Shown in pieces: positions 1 to 7,277 of a DNA stretch of 18,644 nucleotides. Position numbers and translations under genes: made by a program. The stretch is from Candidatus Gottesmanbacteria bacterium (GTDB lineage: Bacteria > Patescibacteriota > Microgenomatia > 2-02-FULL-39-11): positions 1-18,644 of the forward strand of contig JACREK010000004.1 of NCBI GenBank assembly GCA_016218275.1. The letters are read 5' to 3'. Numbering within the stretch: the first letter of the stretch is position 1; each line of letters begins with the position of its first letter. The notes beneath the pieces were generated by a model, which saw only the letters and a program-made list of their open reading frames with translations, searched no databases and was not told the DNA's origin.

Positions 1-1377
1 TGGCATATTCTTCAGAGTAGAAGTGCGATGTTGGTTATGGTAGCGTTATTTTTCCTTGAAGCTGGAATTCTTTTCTTTTTAAAAGCTTTAAAAAAACCAA
101 AGTATTTTATTTTCTCATCTTTATTTTTTGTTCTATCAATATACTCTTATTACGGTTTAAGGGTAATTACGCCTCTGATTATTCTTACATTGGTAATAAT
201 TTATCGGTGGCGCTTTTCCTTTATATCAAGATATATAGGAATAAGTATATTATTGGGAGCTTTGATTTTGCTGCCATTAGGACTGTCATTTATAAAAGAA
301 AAAGATGTAGTTTTGGGTCGGGCAAGAACCGTAAGTATTTTTTATGATCAGGGAGTCAAACTGCGGCAATGGGAACTTTTGACTCAGGATGGGAATAATA
401 ACAATCCGCTAATTTCCAGATTTTTCCATAATAATTTATATATGTATGGAAAAGGCATCTTTCAGAGATTCTTATCTCATTTTGACGGACGCTATCTGTT
501 TTTAGAAGGAGATAAAGCGCAACCGTTTCAAATACCCAATATGGGAATACTTTATCTAATGGATGCCATTTTTATAGTTTTGGGAATATATTCATTATTC
601 AGAAATTATTCCGGAATAAGACTGTTGATTACTTTATTCCTTATTATTTCTTTTATACCTGCCGCATTTACATTTATGACGCCATCCAGCAACAGAACTT
701 TCAACGCCATAATTCCTTTGCTAATTCTAATTCCAGTTGGATTGATATATTTCCTAGAATACATATTAAAACATAATGTCATTGCGAGGAGCACATTCGA
801 CAAGCTCAGTGTAAACTCCGCGACGTGGCAATCTCTTACAGATACAAGCTCGCATTCGCGAGAGATTCCTCTCCGCCAGCTGGCGGATCGGAATGACAAT
901 ATTACAATAACTGGTAAAGTTATCATCTCAATATTATATGCTGTCAGTTTTTCTTACTTTTTGAGACAATATTTTATTGTTCTGCCGAATGATTATTCTA
1001 ACTGGTGGAATTACGGTTGGAGAGAAGTTGTTAGGTATGTAAATTCTATAGAAAACAAATATGATAATGTAATTATTGCTGATGTTAATGGTATGCCTTA
1101 TATATATTTCTTATTTTATGGTAGTTATGATCCGGCAAAATATCAAAAAGAGTCAATAAGGACTTATGTTGCGGACAGATTTGGTTTTGAGCATGTGGAA
1201 GGTTTTGGAAAATATCTATTCCCCAATAACTTTAACTGGAAATATGCAAAAGATAATCTGCAAAAGAGTACTCTTTATGTGGTTCCGGCAGATCAGGCGG
1301 CAGGAGAAGAAGGTTTCACTAAAGAAATAAAGTTTCCCAATGGAAAAACCGCTTATAAAATCTTTGAATATGAATAA
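1..1377 (+). CDS. PMT/ArnT-like membrane glycosyltransferase, paralogue 1 (5' end outside window)
   Basis: Probable GT-C glycosyltransferase that transfers a sugar from a polyprenyl-phosphate donor on the outer membrane face. The frame is open from base 1; the first residues (WHILQSRSAM) align without gaps to the WHIQFSRVAF stretch near residue 130 of the paralogue at 8974, so the ATG at 28 is internal and roughly 130 N-terminal residues, including the Asp-Glu motif, lie upstream of the window. Seen here: several membrane helices, the loop motifs FHNN, SHFDGRYLF and MGILY shared by all paralogues, then a last helix and a soluble C-terminal domain with PYIYFLFYGSYDP. The Glu that follows SR by four residues in all other copies is Leu (bases 31-33). 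Codons about 260-299 come from an inserted palindromic repeat (778-897). The stop overlaps the next start. Family assignment is firm; substrate unknown. Confidence 0.85.
   Translation, partial: WHILQSRSAMLVMVALFFLEAGILFFLKALKKPKYFIFSSLFFVLSIYSYYGLRVITPLIILTLVIIYRWRFSFISRYIGISILLGALILLPLGLSFIKEKDVVLGRARTVSIFYDQGVKLRQWELLTQDGNNNNPLISRFFHNNLYMYGKGIFQRFLSHFDGRYLFLEGDKAQPFQIPNMGILYLMDAIFIVLGIYSLFRNYSGIRLLITLFLIISFIPAAFTFMTPSSNRTFNAIIPLLILIPVGLIYFLEYILKHNVIARSTFDKLSVNSATWQSLTDTSSHSREIPLRQLADRNDNITITGKVIISILYAVSFSYFLRQYFIVLPNDYSNWWNYGWREVVRYVNSIENKYDNVIIADVNGMPYIYFLFYGSYDPAKYQKESIRTYVADRFGFEHVEGFGKYLFPNNFNWKYAKDNLQKSTLYVVPADQAAGEEGFTKEIKFPNGKTAYKIFEYE
778..897. repeat. Composite palindromic repeat inserted in frame in paralogue 1
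   Basis: A 120-bp element (40 codons, frame kept). It begins GTCATTGCGAGGAGC and ends GGAATGAC; terminal GTCATT (778-783) and AATGAC (892-897) are complementary. Inside are AATCTCT (830-836) paired with AGAGATT (861-867), the hairpin CTCGC/GCGAG (849-862), and the perfect 14-bp palindrome 873-886. Within its left arm, ACATTCGACAAGCTCAGTG and the following TAAAC (793-816) match the two ends of the 91-bp element found at 18229-18319, so one repeat appears nested in another. The start resembles the widespread GTCATTGCGAGGAGC repeats of bacteria (from memory). Paralogues at 1370 and 3908 have no insert here. Confidence 0.85.
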
Positions 1378-3109
1378 GCGTAAGTTGTTTCTCATATTGA
1401 TAATTTTTTTGGGCTTTATATTAAGGTTGTGGAAAGTTGGCGAGATTCCGCCCGGTCTTAACCGTGATGAAGCATCAATTGGTTATACTTCTTATTCGAT
1501 ACTAAAAACTGGAAAAGACGAGTATGGAACTTCATTTCCGTTGTCCTTCAAATCATTTGGCGATTGGAAACTTCCGTTATATATTTATTCTGATATTTTT
1601 GCCGTGAAGCTGTTTGGCTTATCTGAAGTTTCCGTAAGGCTTCCGTCAGTCCTGATAGGCACATTTGCCCTGGTTATTGTTTATTTTTTGACAAAAGAAT
1701 TATTGAATGGTTATAAGTATTCGGAACAAGCCGGTCTTCTGTCTTCTTTTCTGCTGGCAATATCTCCGTGGCATCTGCATTTTTCCAGGGTGGCATCTGA
1801 AGCAAATTTTTCAGTATTTTTGATAAGTCTTGGTTTACTATTATTCTTCAAGGGATTCCGATCGCTTCTGCTTCTTTTTCTATCTTCTTTTGTATTCGCC
1901 TTAAGTCTCTATTCCTACCATAGCAGTCACCTCTTCACTCCAGTTCTTATACTGGGATGTGTTATTGTCCTTTATTTAAGAAGAACCAGCAAGAAAGTTA
2001 TTTTCCTTTTTATCCTTCCATTTATTTTTTTAAGCTTTATCATCTATCAAAAGACATTTACTTCTGCAGATAAAACCAAATTGTCAGGTCTTTCATATTT
2101 TGCCGATAAGTATTTAGTCTACCAGAAAATATCATTAGCAAGAATGGAACACATCTACCAGTCGCAATTATTTTCGCAAGTTTTGCATAATAAACTGACT
2201 TTTGCCGCCGGCAGATTTACAGAAAATTATCTAAAAAGTTTCTCCCCGGAATTCCTGTTTCTTAAAGGCGGAGGCAATCTTCAGCATAACATTCCAAATT
2301 TCGGCAATCTGTATGTTTGGGAATTACCGTTTATCCTTTTCGGCATATTTTTTATGTTTCATAAAAAAATCAGATGGAGATATTTTTTGCTTTTTTGGCT
2401 CCTACTCTCGCCGATACCCGCAGCCATAACCCGTGATGCGCCGCATTCGGCCAGAATGCTGTCTATTCTGCCCCTGCCCCAAATTTTGGCCGCTTTTGGA
2501 CTGGCGGAGATAATTACCCTGCTTAAAGACAAGAGAATTAAAAAATATTTTTTAATAGTTGCTTTGTTTCTTTTGCAGATTAACTTTGTTTTATATCTTG
2601 ACAGGTACTTTATCCATTTTCCACAAGCAGGAGAAGTTTACTGGGGAGGGGGTTATAAAGACCTGATTTCAAAAATTTCAGAAGTTTCCGGTCAATATAA
2701 GAAAATTGTGATGGACCGGCCGGACTATTCGCCTTATATTTACTTTTTGTTCTATCAAAAAATTGATCCGGCAGATTTTCAACAGAAAGTTGTCAGATAC
2801 ACTGTTGACGCTGAAGGTTTTCAGCATGTAAAAAGTTTTCAAGATTTGACATTTGAAAAACTTGATTGGTCTGATGACTTGCTTATTCCGGGAAGACTTC
2901 TTGTCACATGGGCTGAGTCTACTCCTCCAAACGCCACAAGAAGCGCAATAACAGTTGATAAAAAAATATTGAACCGCATGGAAGAAAAACAGGGACAGAT
3001 ATTTGGTTTGCAGATTGGTGACGTGATTTACAATAGATTATTACAAGTAATAAGACTAAAAAATGGTACGCCCCAATTTTATCTGATTGAAGTTAACAAA
3101 AATGTTTAA
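1370..3109 (+). CDS. PMT/ArnT-like membrane glycosyltransferase, paralogue 2
   Basis: Predicted GT-C glycosyltransferase, 579 aa, about a dozen membrane helices. After helix 1 the first outer loop carries the Asp33-Glu34 pair (NRDEASIGY), followed by LKTGKDEYG and FKSFGDWKLP, the signature shared by the array. Later come WHLHFSRVASEAN, HNK, NIPNFGNLYVWELPF and a conserved Arg in APHSARMLSILP. A soluble C-terminal domain follows the last helix and contains SPYIYFLFYQKIDP. I place the start at the ATG at 1370 rather than the in-frame ATG at 1340: it makes the N-terminus (MNKRKLFLIL) match the paralogues and gives an 8-bp overlap with the upstream stop. No repeat insert interrupts the loop before the last helix, so this copy shows the uninterrupted form. 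The acceptor and sugar cannot be read from the sequence. Confidence 0.87.
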   Translation: MNKRKLFLILIIFLGFILRLWKVGEIPPGLNRDEASIGYTSYSILKTGKDEYGTSFPLSFKSFGDWKLPLYIYSDIFAVKLFGLSEVSVRLPSVLIGTFALVIVYFLTKELLNGYKYSEQAGLLSSFLLAISPWHLHFSRVASEANFSVFLISLGLLLFFKGFRSLLLLFLSSFVFALSLYSYHSSHLFTPVLILGCVIVLYLRRTSKKVIFLFILPFIFLSFIIYQKTFTSADKTKLSGLSYFADKYLVYQKISLARMEHIYQSQLFSQVLHNKLTFAAGRFTENYLKSFSPEFLFLKGGGNLQHNIPNFGNLYVWELPFILFGIFFMFHKKIRWRYFLLFWLLLSPIPAAITRDAPHSARMLSILPLPQILAAFGLAEIITLLKDKRIKKYFLIVALFLLQINFVLYLDRYFIHFPQAGEVYWGGGYKDLISKISEVSGQYKKIVMDRPDYSPYIYFLFYQKIDPADFQQKVVRYTVDAEGFQHVKSFQDLTFEKLDWSDDLLIPGRLLVTWAESTPPNATRSAITVDKKILNRMEEKQGQIFGLQIGDVIYNRLLQVIRLKNGTPQFYLIEVNKNV

Positions 3110-3911
3110 TATCTATTTTCATAAATATCTAAAAGTGGCTCCCTTCGCGCTTGCTTTATGGCGGGCATTTGAGGCACAGCACATAGAAGACGGTTATAGA
3201 TCTGTTTCCAATGTATCACAACTTAAGTTTAAACGGCCGATGTTAGATCTGGGTTGCGGGTTTGGCGAATTTGCCGGTGTATTTTTTGATAGGCAAGTTG
3301 AAGTAGGTATAGATATTAATTTTGATGATCTGGTGAGGGCAAAAAAGATAAATAAATATAAAGAACTCTTTATGGCCGATGCCAGAAAAATGCCTTTTCC
3401 GGATGAGAAGTTTGCCACAGTCATTTCAGTAAGCGTGTTAGAGCATATACCGCATCCGGAGAAAGCCATAGCGGAAGTATTCAGGGTACTTAAACCGGGA
3501 GGAATTTTTATTTATACCGTTCCCACAATTGAAATTAATAAAGACTTGTTTTATCCAGAAATTTTTCGGACTTTGGGTTTAAATGGTTTAAGATCTTTTT
3601 ATCTAAATACTTTTCATAAAGTTTTCAAACATGTCAATCTTTTTAGTGTCAAAAAATGGCAGATAATTACTAGGGAAGCAGGATTTAAAATTATTTACCT
3701 ACATGGAACATTTACCAGAAATATGATGCTGGTTTTTGATTTAGCTTTAATTGCTGCTTTACCTTCTCAAATTTGCCGATGGCTGTTAAATACTAGATGG
3801 GTTTGGGGACTATCATGGAAAAAGAAAATTCTTGATTTAATTTTCAACAGGTTAGGAAGAGATAAAAGAATTACTGGTAGCAATATTTTAGTTATAGCGA
3901 AGAAAAAATGA
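3102..3911 (+). CDS. Class I SAM-dependent methyltransferase
   Basis: Predicted methyltransferase of the Methyltransf_11 type, 269 aa from the ATG at 3102. Visible motifs: motif I LDLGCGFGEF (SAM-binding glycine loop), the acidic VGIDIN that contacts the ribose, MADARKMPFPDEKF, then SVSVLEHIPHPEKA and the motif FRVLKPGGIFIYTVP. The C-terminal third has a hydrophobic stretch (MMLVFDLALIAALP), which could associate with the membrane. A TTG start at 3087 is possible, but the ATG gives the same 8-bp overlap with the upstream stop as seen at 1370. The stop overlaps the next start as ATGA. Lying inside the array of membrane glycosyltransferases, it probably methylates a glycan, a lipid-linked sugar or a glycosylated product; that is inference from position only. 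Confidence 0.85.
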   Translation: MFNIYFHKYLKVAPFALALWRAFEAQHIEDGYRSVSNVSQLKFKRPMLDLGCGFGEFAGVFFDRQVEVGIDINFDDLVRAKKINKYKELFMADARKMPFPDEKFATVISVSVLEHIPHPEKAIAEVFRVLKPGGIFIYTVPTIEINKDLFYPEIFRTLGLNGLRSFYLNTFHKVFKHVNLFSVKKWQIITREAGFKIIYLHGTFTRNMMLVFDLALIAALPSQICRWLLNTRWVWGLSWKKKILDLIFNRLGRDKRITGSNILVIAKKK

Positions 3912-5512
3912 AATTCAAAATTTTTCTTTTAGTTTCAATTTTTTTACTTACTCTTTTCTTGCGTGTATATAAGTTGGGAGAAATTCCCTCCGGTTTTTAT
4001 AGCGATGAAGCGCTTTACGGTTATGAAGCTTATTCATTACTTAAAACCGGTAAAGATCAATATGGAGTTAAGTTTCCAATAGTATTTAAAGCATTTGGAG
4101 ATTATCGGCCGGGATTATTTATCTATGCTACGGTTCCCTTTATTGGTATGATGGGATTAACCGAATTAGCCACCAGACTTCCTTCCGCATTATTTAGCAC
4201 ACTGACAGGAGTAATTATTTTCTTTCTCGGTTTGGAATTGTGGAAAAACTTTACCGCAGCGATACTTTCCAGTTTCTTGTTTGCCATTTCCCCTTGGAGT
4301 CTGCAATTTGCCCGTATGTCCCATGAAACAAATTTGGCGACTTTTTTAGTGGCTACGGCAATATATTTATTTGTCAAAGGCTTGAAGAATGGATGGTGTT
4401 TAATTTTTTCAATATTGATATTTGCGATATCACTCTATGCATATTATACGACTCGCGTTTTCGTGCCTATTTATATTGCGCTGTTATTTATCCTTTTTCG
4501 GGATAAATTATTGGGAAAGATAAAATTCTTAGGTCTAGGATTGATACTTTCTATTGTTTTGCTGTTACCATTTTTTAAAATAATCACAAATCGTGATACT
4601 GGCTGGTCCCGGGTTGAAGCAGTAAGCTTATGGGGAGATAAAGGTTTGGTGGCTGGTATTAACGAATCACATCGGGAGGACATTTTGGGAGAATCGTCGT
4701 TTTCTCGAGTTTTTCATAATAAAATAGTTGACGGAGGACTCACTTTTGTTAAAAACTTTTTTACCCATTTTGAGCCGCAGTTTTTGCTTTTTAATGGCGA
4801 TCCTATCAAAGTCTATCAGACGCCAAACACGGGTATTCTTCTTATGGCAGAATTTATATTAGTTGTGATTACCGTATTTATTTTACAAAAGAGAGTAAAT
4901 ACTTATTCAATTCTTTTATTGATATGGCTTATCGTAGGGCTATTGCCTGATACATTGACACGACTGGCTCCAGCTGCTGCCAGAATACATCTGGTATTGC
5001 CTCTGGTAAGTTTATTGGCCGGTTTTGGTTTTAAACATGCAAAGCGCAAATTGTTAATAGTTTTTCTGGGGATACTTCTTATCTTCCAAATGACATATTT
5101 CCTCCACCAAAACTTTGTCCATGTTTCTATCCGTTATGCTTCCGATTGGCACTATGGACTGAAGGAAACAATCAGAGAAATAGATAAACGGCAGAGTCAA
5201 TATGATTATATATGGATATCGCGGACCGGCTGGGGATGGATTAATTATTTATTCTATTTAAAATATCCTCCCGAGAAAATACAAAAAGAAATTATACTCT
5301 CCGAGAGAAACGAGTTTGGCTTGGGTTGGGTAAGACAATTCGATAAATACACGTTTGACTATTTTCCGAAAGATTTTACTTTACTGGAAAAGACTTTATT
5401 TGTTGGTACTCCAGATGATTTTTCTGGTTATAAGATGAAAAAACCTTTATATACGGTATATTACCCGAACAAAAACGCAGCATTTTATCTGGCAGATAGT
5501 ATGTCTTTTTGA
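3908..5512 (+). CDS. PMT/ArnT-like membrane glycosyltransferase, paralogue 3
   Basis: GT-C glycosyltransferase, 534 aa, the shortest complete copy. The first outer loop contains Asp33-Glu34 (YSDEALYGYEAYSLLKTG) and FKAFGDYRPG. The helix region shows SPWSLQFARMSHETN, where the usual SR is AR, and then FHNKIVDGG, THFEPQFLLFNGD and a conserved Arg in APAAARIHLVLP. The loop before the last helix is just a few basic residues (KHAKRK): this is the ancestral arrangement with no inserted palindrome, and so the reference for locating inserts in the other copies. The C-terminal domain has INYLFYLKYPPEKIQ in place of the PYIYFLFY motif, making it the most divergent in that domain. Start ATG 3908 overlaps the methyltransferase stop (ATGA), which implies translational coupling. 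Confidence 0.87.
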   Translation: MKFKIFLLVSIFLLTLFLRVYKLGEIPSGFYSDEALYGYEAYSLLKTGKDQYGVKFPIVFKAFGDYRPGLFIYATVPFIGMMGLTELATRLPSALFSTLTGVIIFFLGLELWKNFTAAILSSFLFAISPWSLQFARMSHETNLATFLVATAIYLFVKGLKNGWCLIFSILIFAISLYAYYTTRVFVPIYIALLFILFRDKLLGKIKFLGLGLILSIVLLLPFFKIITNRDTGWSRVEAVSLWGDKGLVAGINESHREDILGESSFSRVFHNKIVDGGLTFVKNFFTHFEPQFLLFNGDPIKVYQTPNTGILLMAEFILVVITVFILQKRVNTYSILLLIWLIVGLLPDTLTRLAPAAARIHLVLPLVSLLAGFGFKHAKRKLLIVFLGILLIFQMTYFLHQNFVHVSIRYASDWHYGLKETIREIDKRQSQYDYIWISRTGWGWINYLFYLKYPPEKIQKEIILSERNEFGLGWVRQFDKYTFDYFPKDFTLLEKTLFVGTPDDFSGYKMKKPLYTVYYPNKNAAFYLADSMSF

Positions 5513-5513
5513 T

Positions 5514-7277
5514 ATGAAAACAAGAATCCTATTTTTTTTGATCATTACCTTAAGCCTTTTTCTACGTACATGGAAAATTGATAAGTTTCCGGCAACTTTA
5601 TATGGCGATGAGCAGGCGTTTGCCTGGAATGCTTATAATATTCTTCATCTTGGGACTGATGAGTATGGCAATCCGTATCCACTGCAGTTCAAATCTTTTG
5701 ATGATTATAAAGCGCCAATCCCGGTATATCTTCTGGTTCCTTTCATAAAAATACTTGGATTTAATCCTTTTGCCATTAGACTTCCTATTGCACTTGCTTC
5801 AACTCTTACCGTTTTAGCTGCCTATTTTTTAGCCAGATTATTTTTTAATAAAAAGATATCTTTGCTTATTACTTTTTTGATGGCAGTATCTCCCTGGCAT
5901 ATCCACCTTTCCAGGGGATTTTTCGAGGCAACACTTGCTCTACTTTGGTTTATTCTGGGAATATATTTTTTCCTTAAAAGCGGGGATAGATTGAAGTTGA
6001 TGCTATTAAGCATGATGTTCTTCGGGTTATCACTTTACAGTTATTTTACTCCCAGGATTCTTGTGCCGATATTTCTTGTCTTTTTGATTTGGTATAAGGG
6101 AGTTTATAATCGGTTCCTCCACCTCGGCAATTCCTCCACCCCAGGGGTGTACCGCAGGCGCAACACCACCCCTGTGGTGTTTCCTTGCCGAGGTATCTTA
6201 AAGGCATATCTTTTAAGTTCAATTTTTTTAATTTTTATTACTCTGCCTCTTCTCAAGCTCACTTTTTTTGATAAAGGATTTTCCCGGTTTAATAAGCTTT
6301 CTGAGGGTATGAATACGATTATAGTCAATACTGTCGGTCAGGAACGTTTTGCTTCCGGTCTTCCTCAAAACTGGCGTATTTTATTCCATAATAAGGCAAC
6401 CGTATGGTTGAGAATGATAAAGAATAATTATCTGGAGCATCTGTCGGCAAATTTCTGGTACATTTATGGAGATAATTCTCTTCGATATTTTACCGGTAAT
6501 ATGGGTATGTTTTATTTACTGGAATTTCCTTTTATGATATTGGGTTTATATTATCTATGGAAAGATAAAAAAGAAGTAGCGATTTTATTTTTGGGCTGGA
6601 TACTGCTTGCTCCAATACCGGCGAGTATTGTCGGTAGATCGTTTGCGGTAAGGAGTTTGAGTATGTTGCCTGCGCCGTTTATTTTTGTCGGATATGGAAT
6701 ATATAAGTTGATGAGGCTTGTCTTTGGTCCCTCCACCCCAGGGGAATCCCTTCGGGCTGCCCCTGGGGTGTCTTTACGGAACGGCCACCTGGAAGGTGTG
6801 ACGAAGTTACTCCTTCCAGGTGTAATTACTTTTGGTTTTGTTCTATCTATAGGAACTTTATTAATTCGCTATTACTTGGAATATCCTGTCTATGCCGCTA
6901 CCTGGTGGGGCTGGGAGAATAAGGCAGCTCTCGATTATGCAAAAGCACGGGAGTCAAAATATGACAAGATATTCATTTCTGATTTTTATTCCGGAGGAAC
7001 TCTTGCTTTTGCTGTATACAATAAATATGATCCTTTAAAATATCGTTATGCAGTGAATCATCCGGTAATTTTATCTGACGGAAGGAAAATGATACGGTTT
7101 GGGAAGTATTATTACGGTTCATTAGATCTTGATGATGAGCGTTTAAGAAATAAAGTAATTCCGGATAAGAGTCTTTATATCGGCAGACCTGAGGAACCGG
7201 AGGGGGAAGATAGAATTGTAGCACCTGATGATGGGCGTTTGATTTTTGTAGTTCACGATACATTGAAAAAACAATGA
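5514..7277 (+). CDS. PMT/ArnT-like membrane glycosyltransferase, paralogue 4, with two repeat-derived loops
   Basis: GT-C glycosyltransferase, 587 aa. Asp32-Glu33 lies in LYGDEQAFAWNAY; the following motif reads FKSFDDYKAP where the others have FGDYK or FGDW/FGDY. SPWHIHLSRGFFEAT, FHNKATVW, NMGMFYLLEFPF and an Arg in FAVRSLSMLP follow. Two stretches are low in hydrophobicity and do not align to the other copies: about residues 201-227 (palindrome 6121-6194) and 405-436 (hairpins 6734-6822). Both lie between helices, on the side expected to face the cytoplasm. The C-terminal domain has a relaxed motif (GGTLAFAVYNKYDP). The start is one base after the previous stop; the stop overlaps the next ATG (ATGA). 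The frame survives both insertions, so the gene is probably functional. Confidence 0.86.
   Translation: MKTRILFFLIITLSLFLRTWKIDKFPATLYGDEQAFAWNAYNILHLGTDEYGNPYPLQFKSFDDYKAPIPVYLLVPFIKILGFNPFAIRLPIALASTLTVLAAYFLARLFFNKKISLLITFLMAVSPWHIHLSRGFFEATLALLWFILGIYFFLKSGDRLKLMLLSMMFFGLSLYSYFTPRILVPIFLVFLIWYKGVYNRFLHLGNSSTPGVYRRRNTTPVVFPCRGILKAYLLSSIFLIFITLPLLKLTFFDKGFSRFNKLSEGMNTIIVNTVGQERFASGLPQNWRILFHNKATVWLRMIKNNYLEHLSANFWYIYGDNSLRYFTGNMGMFYLLEFPFMILGLYYLWKDKKEVAILFLGWILLAPIPASIVGRSFAVRSLSMLPAPFIFVGYGIYKLMRLVFGPSTPGESLRAAPGVSLRNGHLEGVTKLLLPGVITFGFVLSIGTLLIRYYLEYPVYAATWWGWENKAALDYAKARESKYDKIFISDFYSGGTLAFAVYNKYDPLKYRYAVNHPVILSDGRKMIRFGKYYYGSLDLDDERLRNKVIPDKSLYIGRPEEPEGEDRIVAPDDGRLIFVVHDTLKKQ
6121..6194. 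repeat. Palindromic insert in the mid-protein loop of paralogue 4
   Basis: Outer arms ACCTCGGCAA (6121-6130) and TTGCCGAGGT (6185-6194) are perfectly complementary over 10 bp. Inside, CACC (6137-6140) and GGTG (6176-6179) frame a stem with CAGGGG/CCCCTG. It shares CCTCCACCCCAGGGG with the element at 6734. It is translated as part of the loop after the sixth or seventh helix. Confidence 0.85.
6734..6822. repeat. Two consecutive CACC...GGTG hairpins in paralogue 4
   Basis: The first hairpin (6734-6770) pairs CACCCCAGGGG with CCCCTGGGGTG, 11 bp perfect, around a 15-nt loop. The second (6786-6822) pairs CACCTGGAAGG with CCTTCCAGGTG, also 11 bp perfect with a 15-nt loop. The stem cores differ but both keep the CACC/GGTG ends. 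The reading frame passes through both, in the loop before the last membrane helix. The tail CTCCTTCCAGGTGTAAT recurs at 10171-10187 in the paralogue at 8974. Confidence 0.88.

Noticed and set aside
28..30. ATG at 28 as the start of the first gene
   Set aside because: The frame is open from base 1 and residues before this ATG align with internal family motifs (WHxxxSR); it is an internal methionine.
1340..1369. Earlier ATG for paralogue 2
   Set aside because: It adds ten residues absent in the paralogues and enlarges the overlap; ATG 1370 gives the usual short basic N-terminus.
3909..3911. Reading TGA as glycine (code 25, as in Gracilibacteria)
   Set aside because: TGA ends several genes at family-typical lengths, often as ATGA or GTGA overlaps, and no in-frame TGA interrupts a conserved domain.
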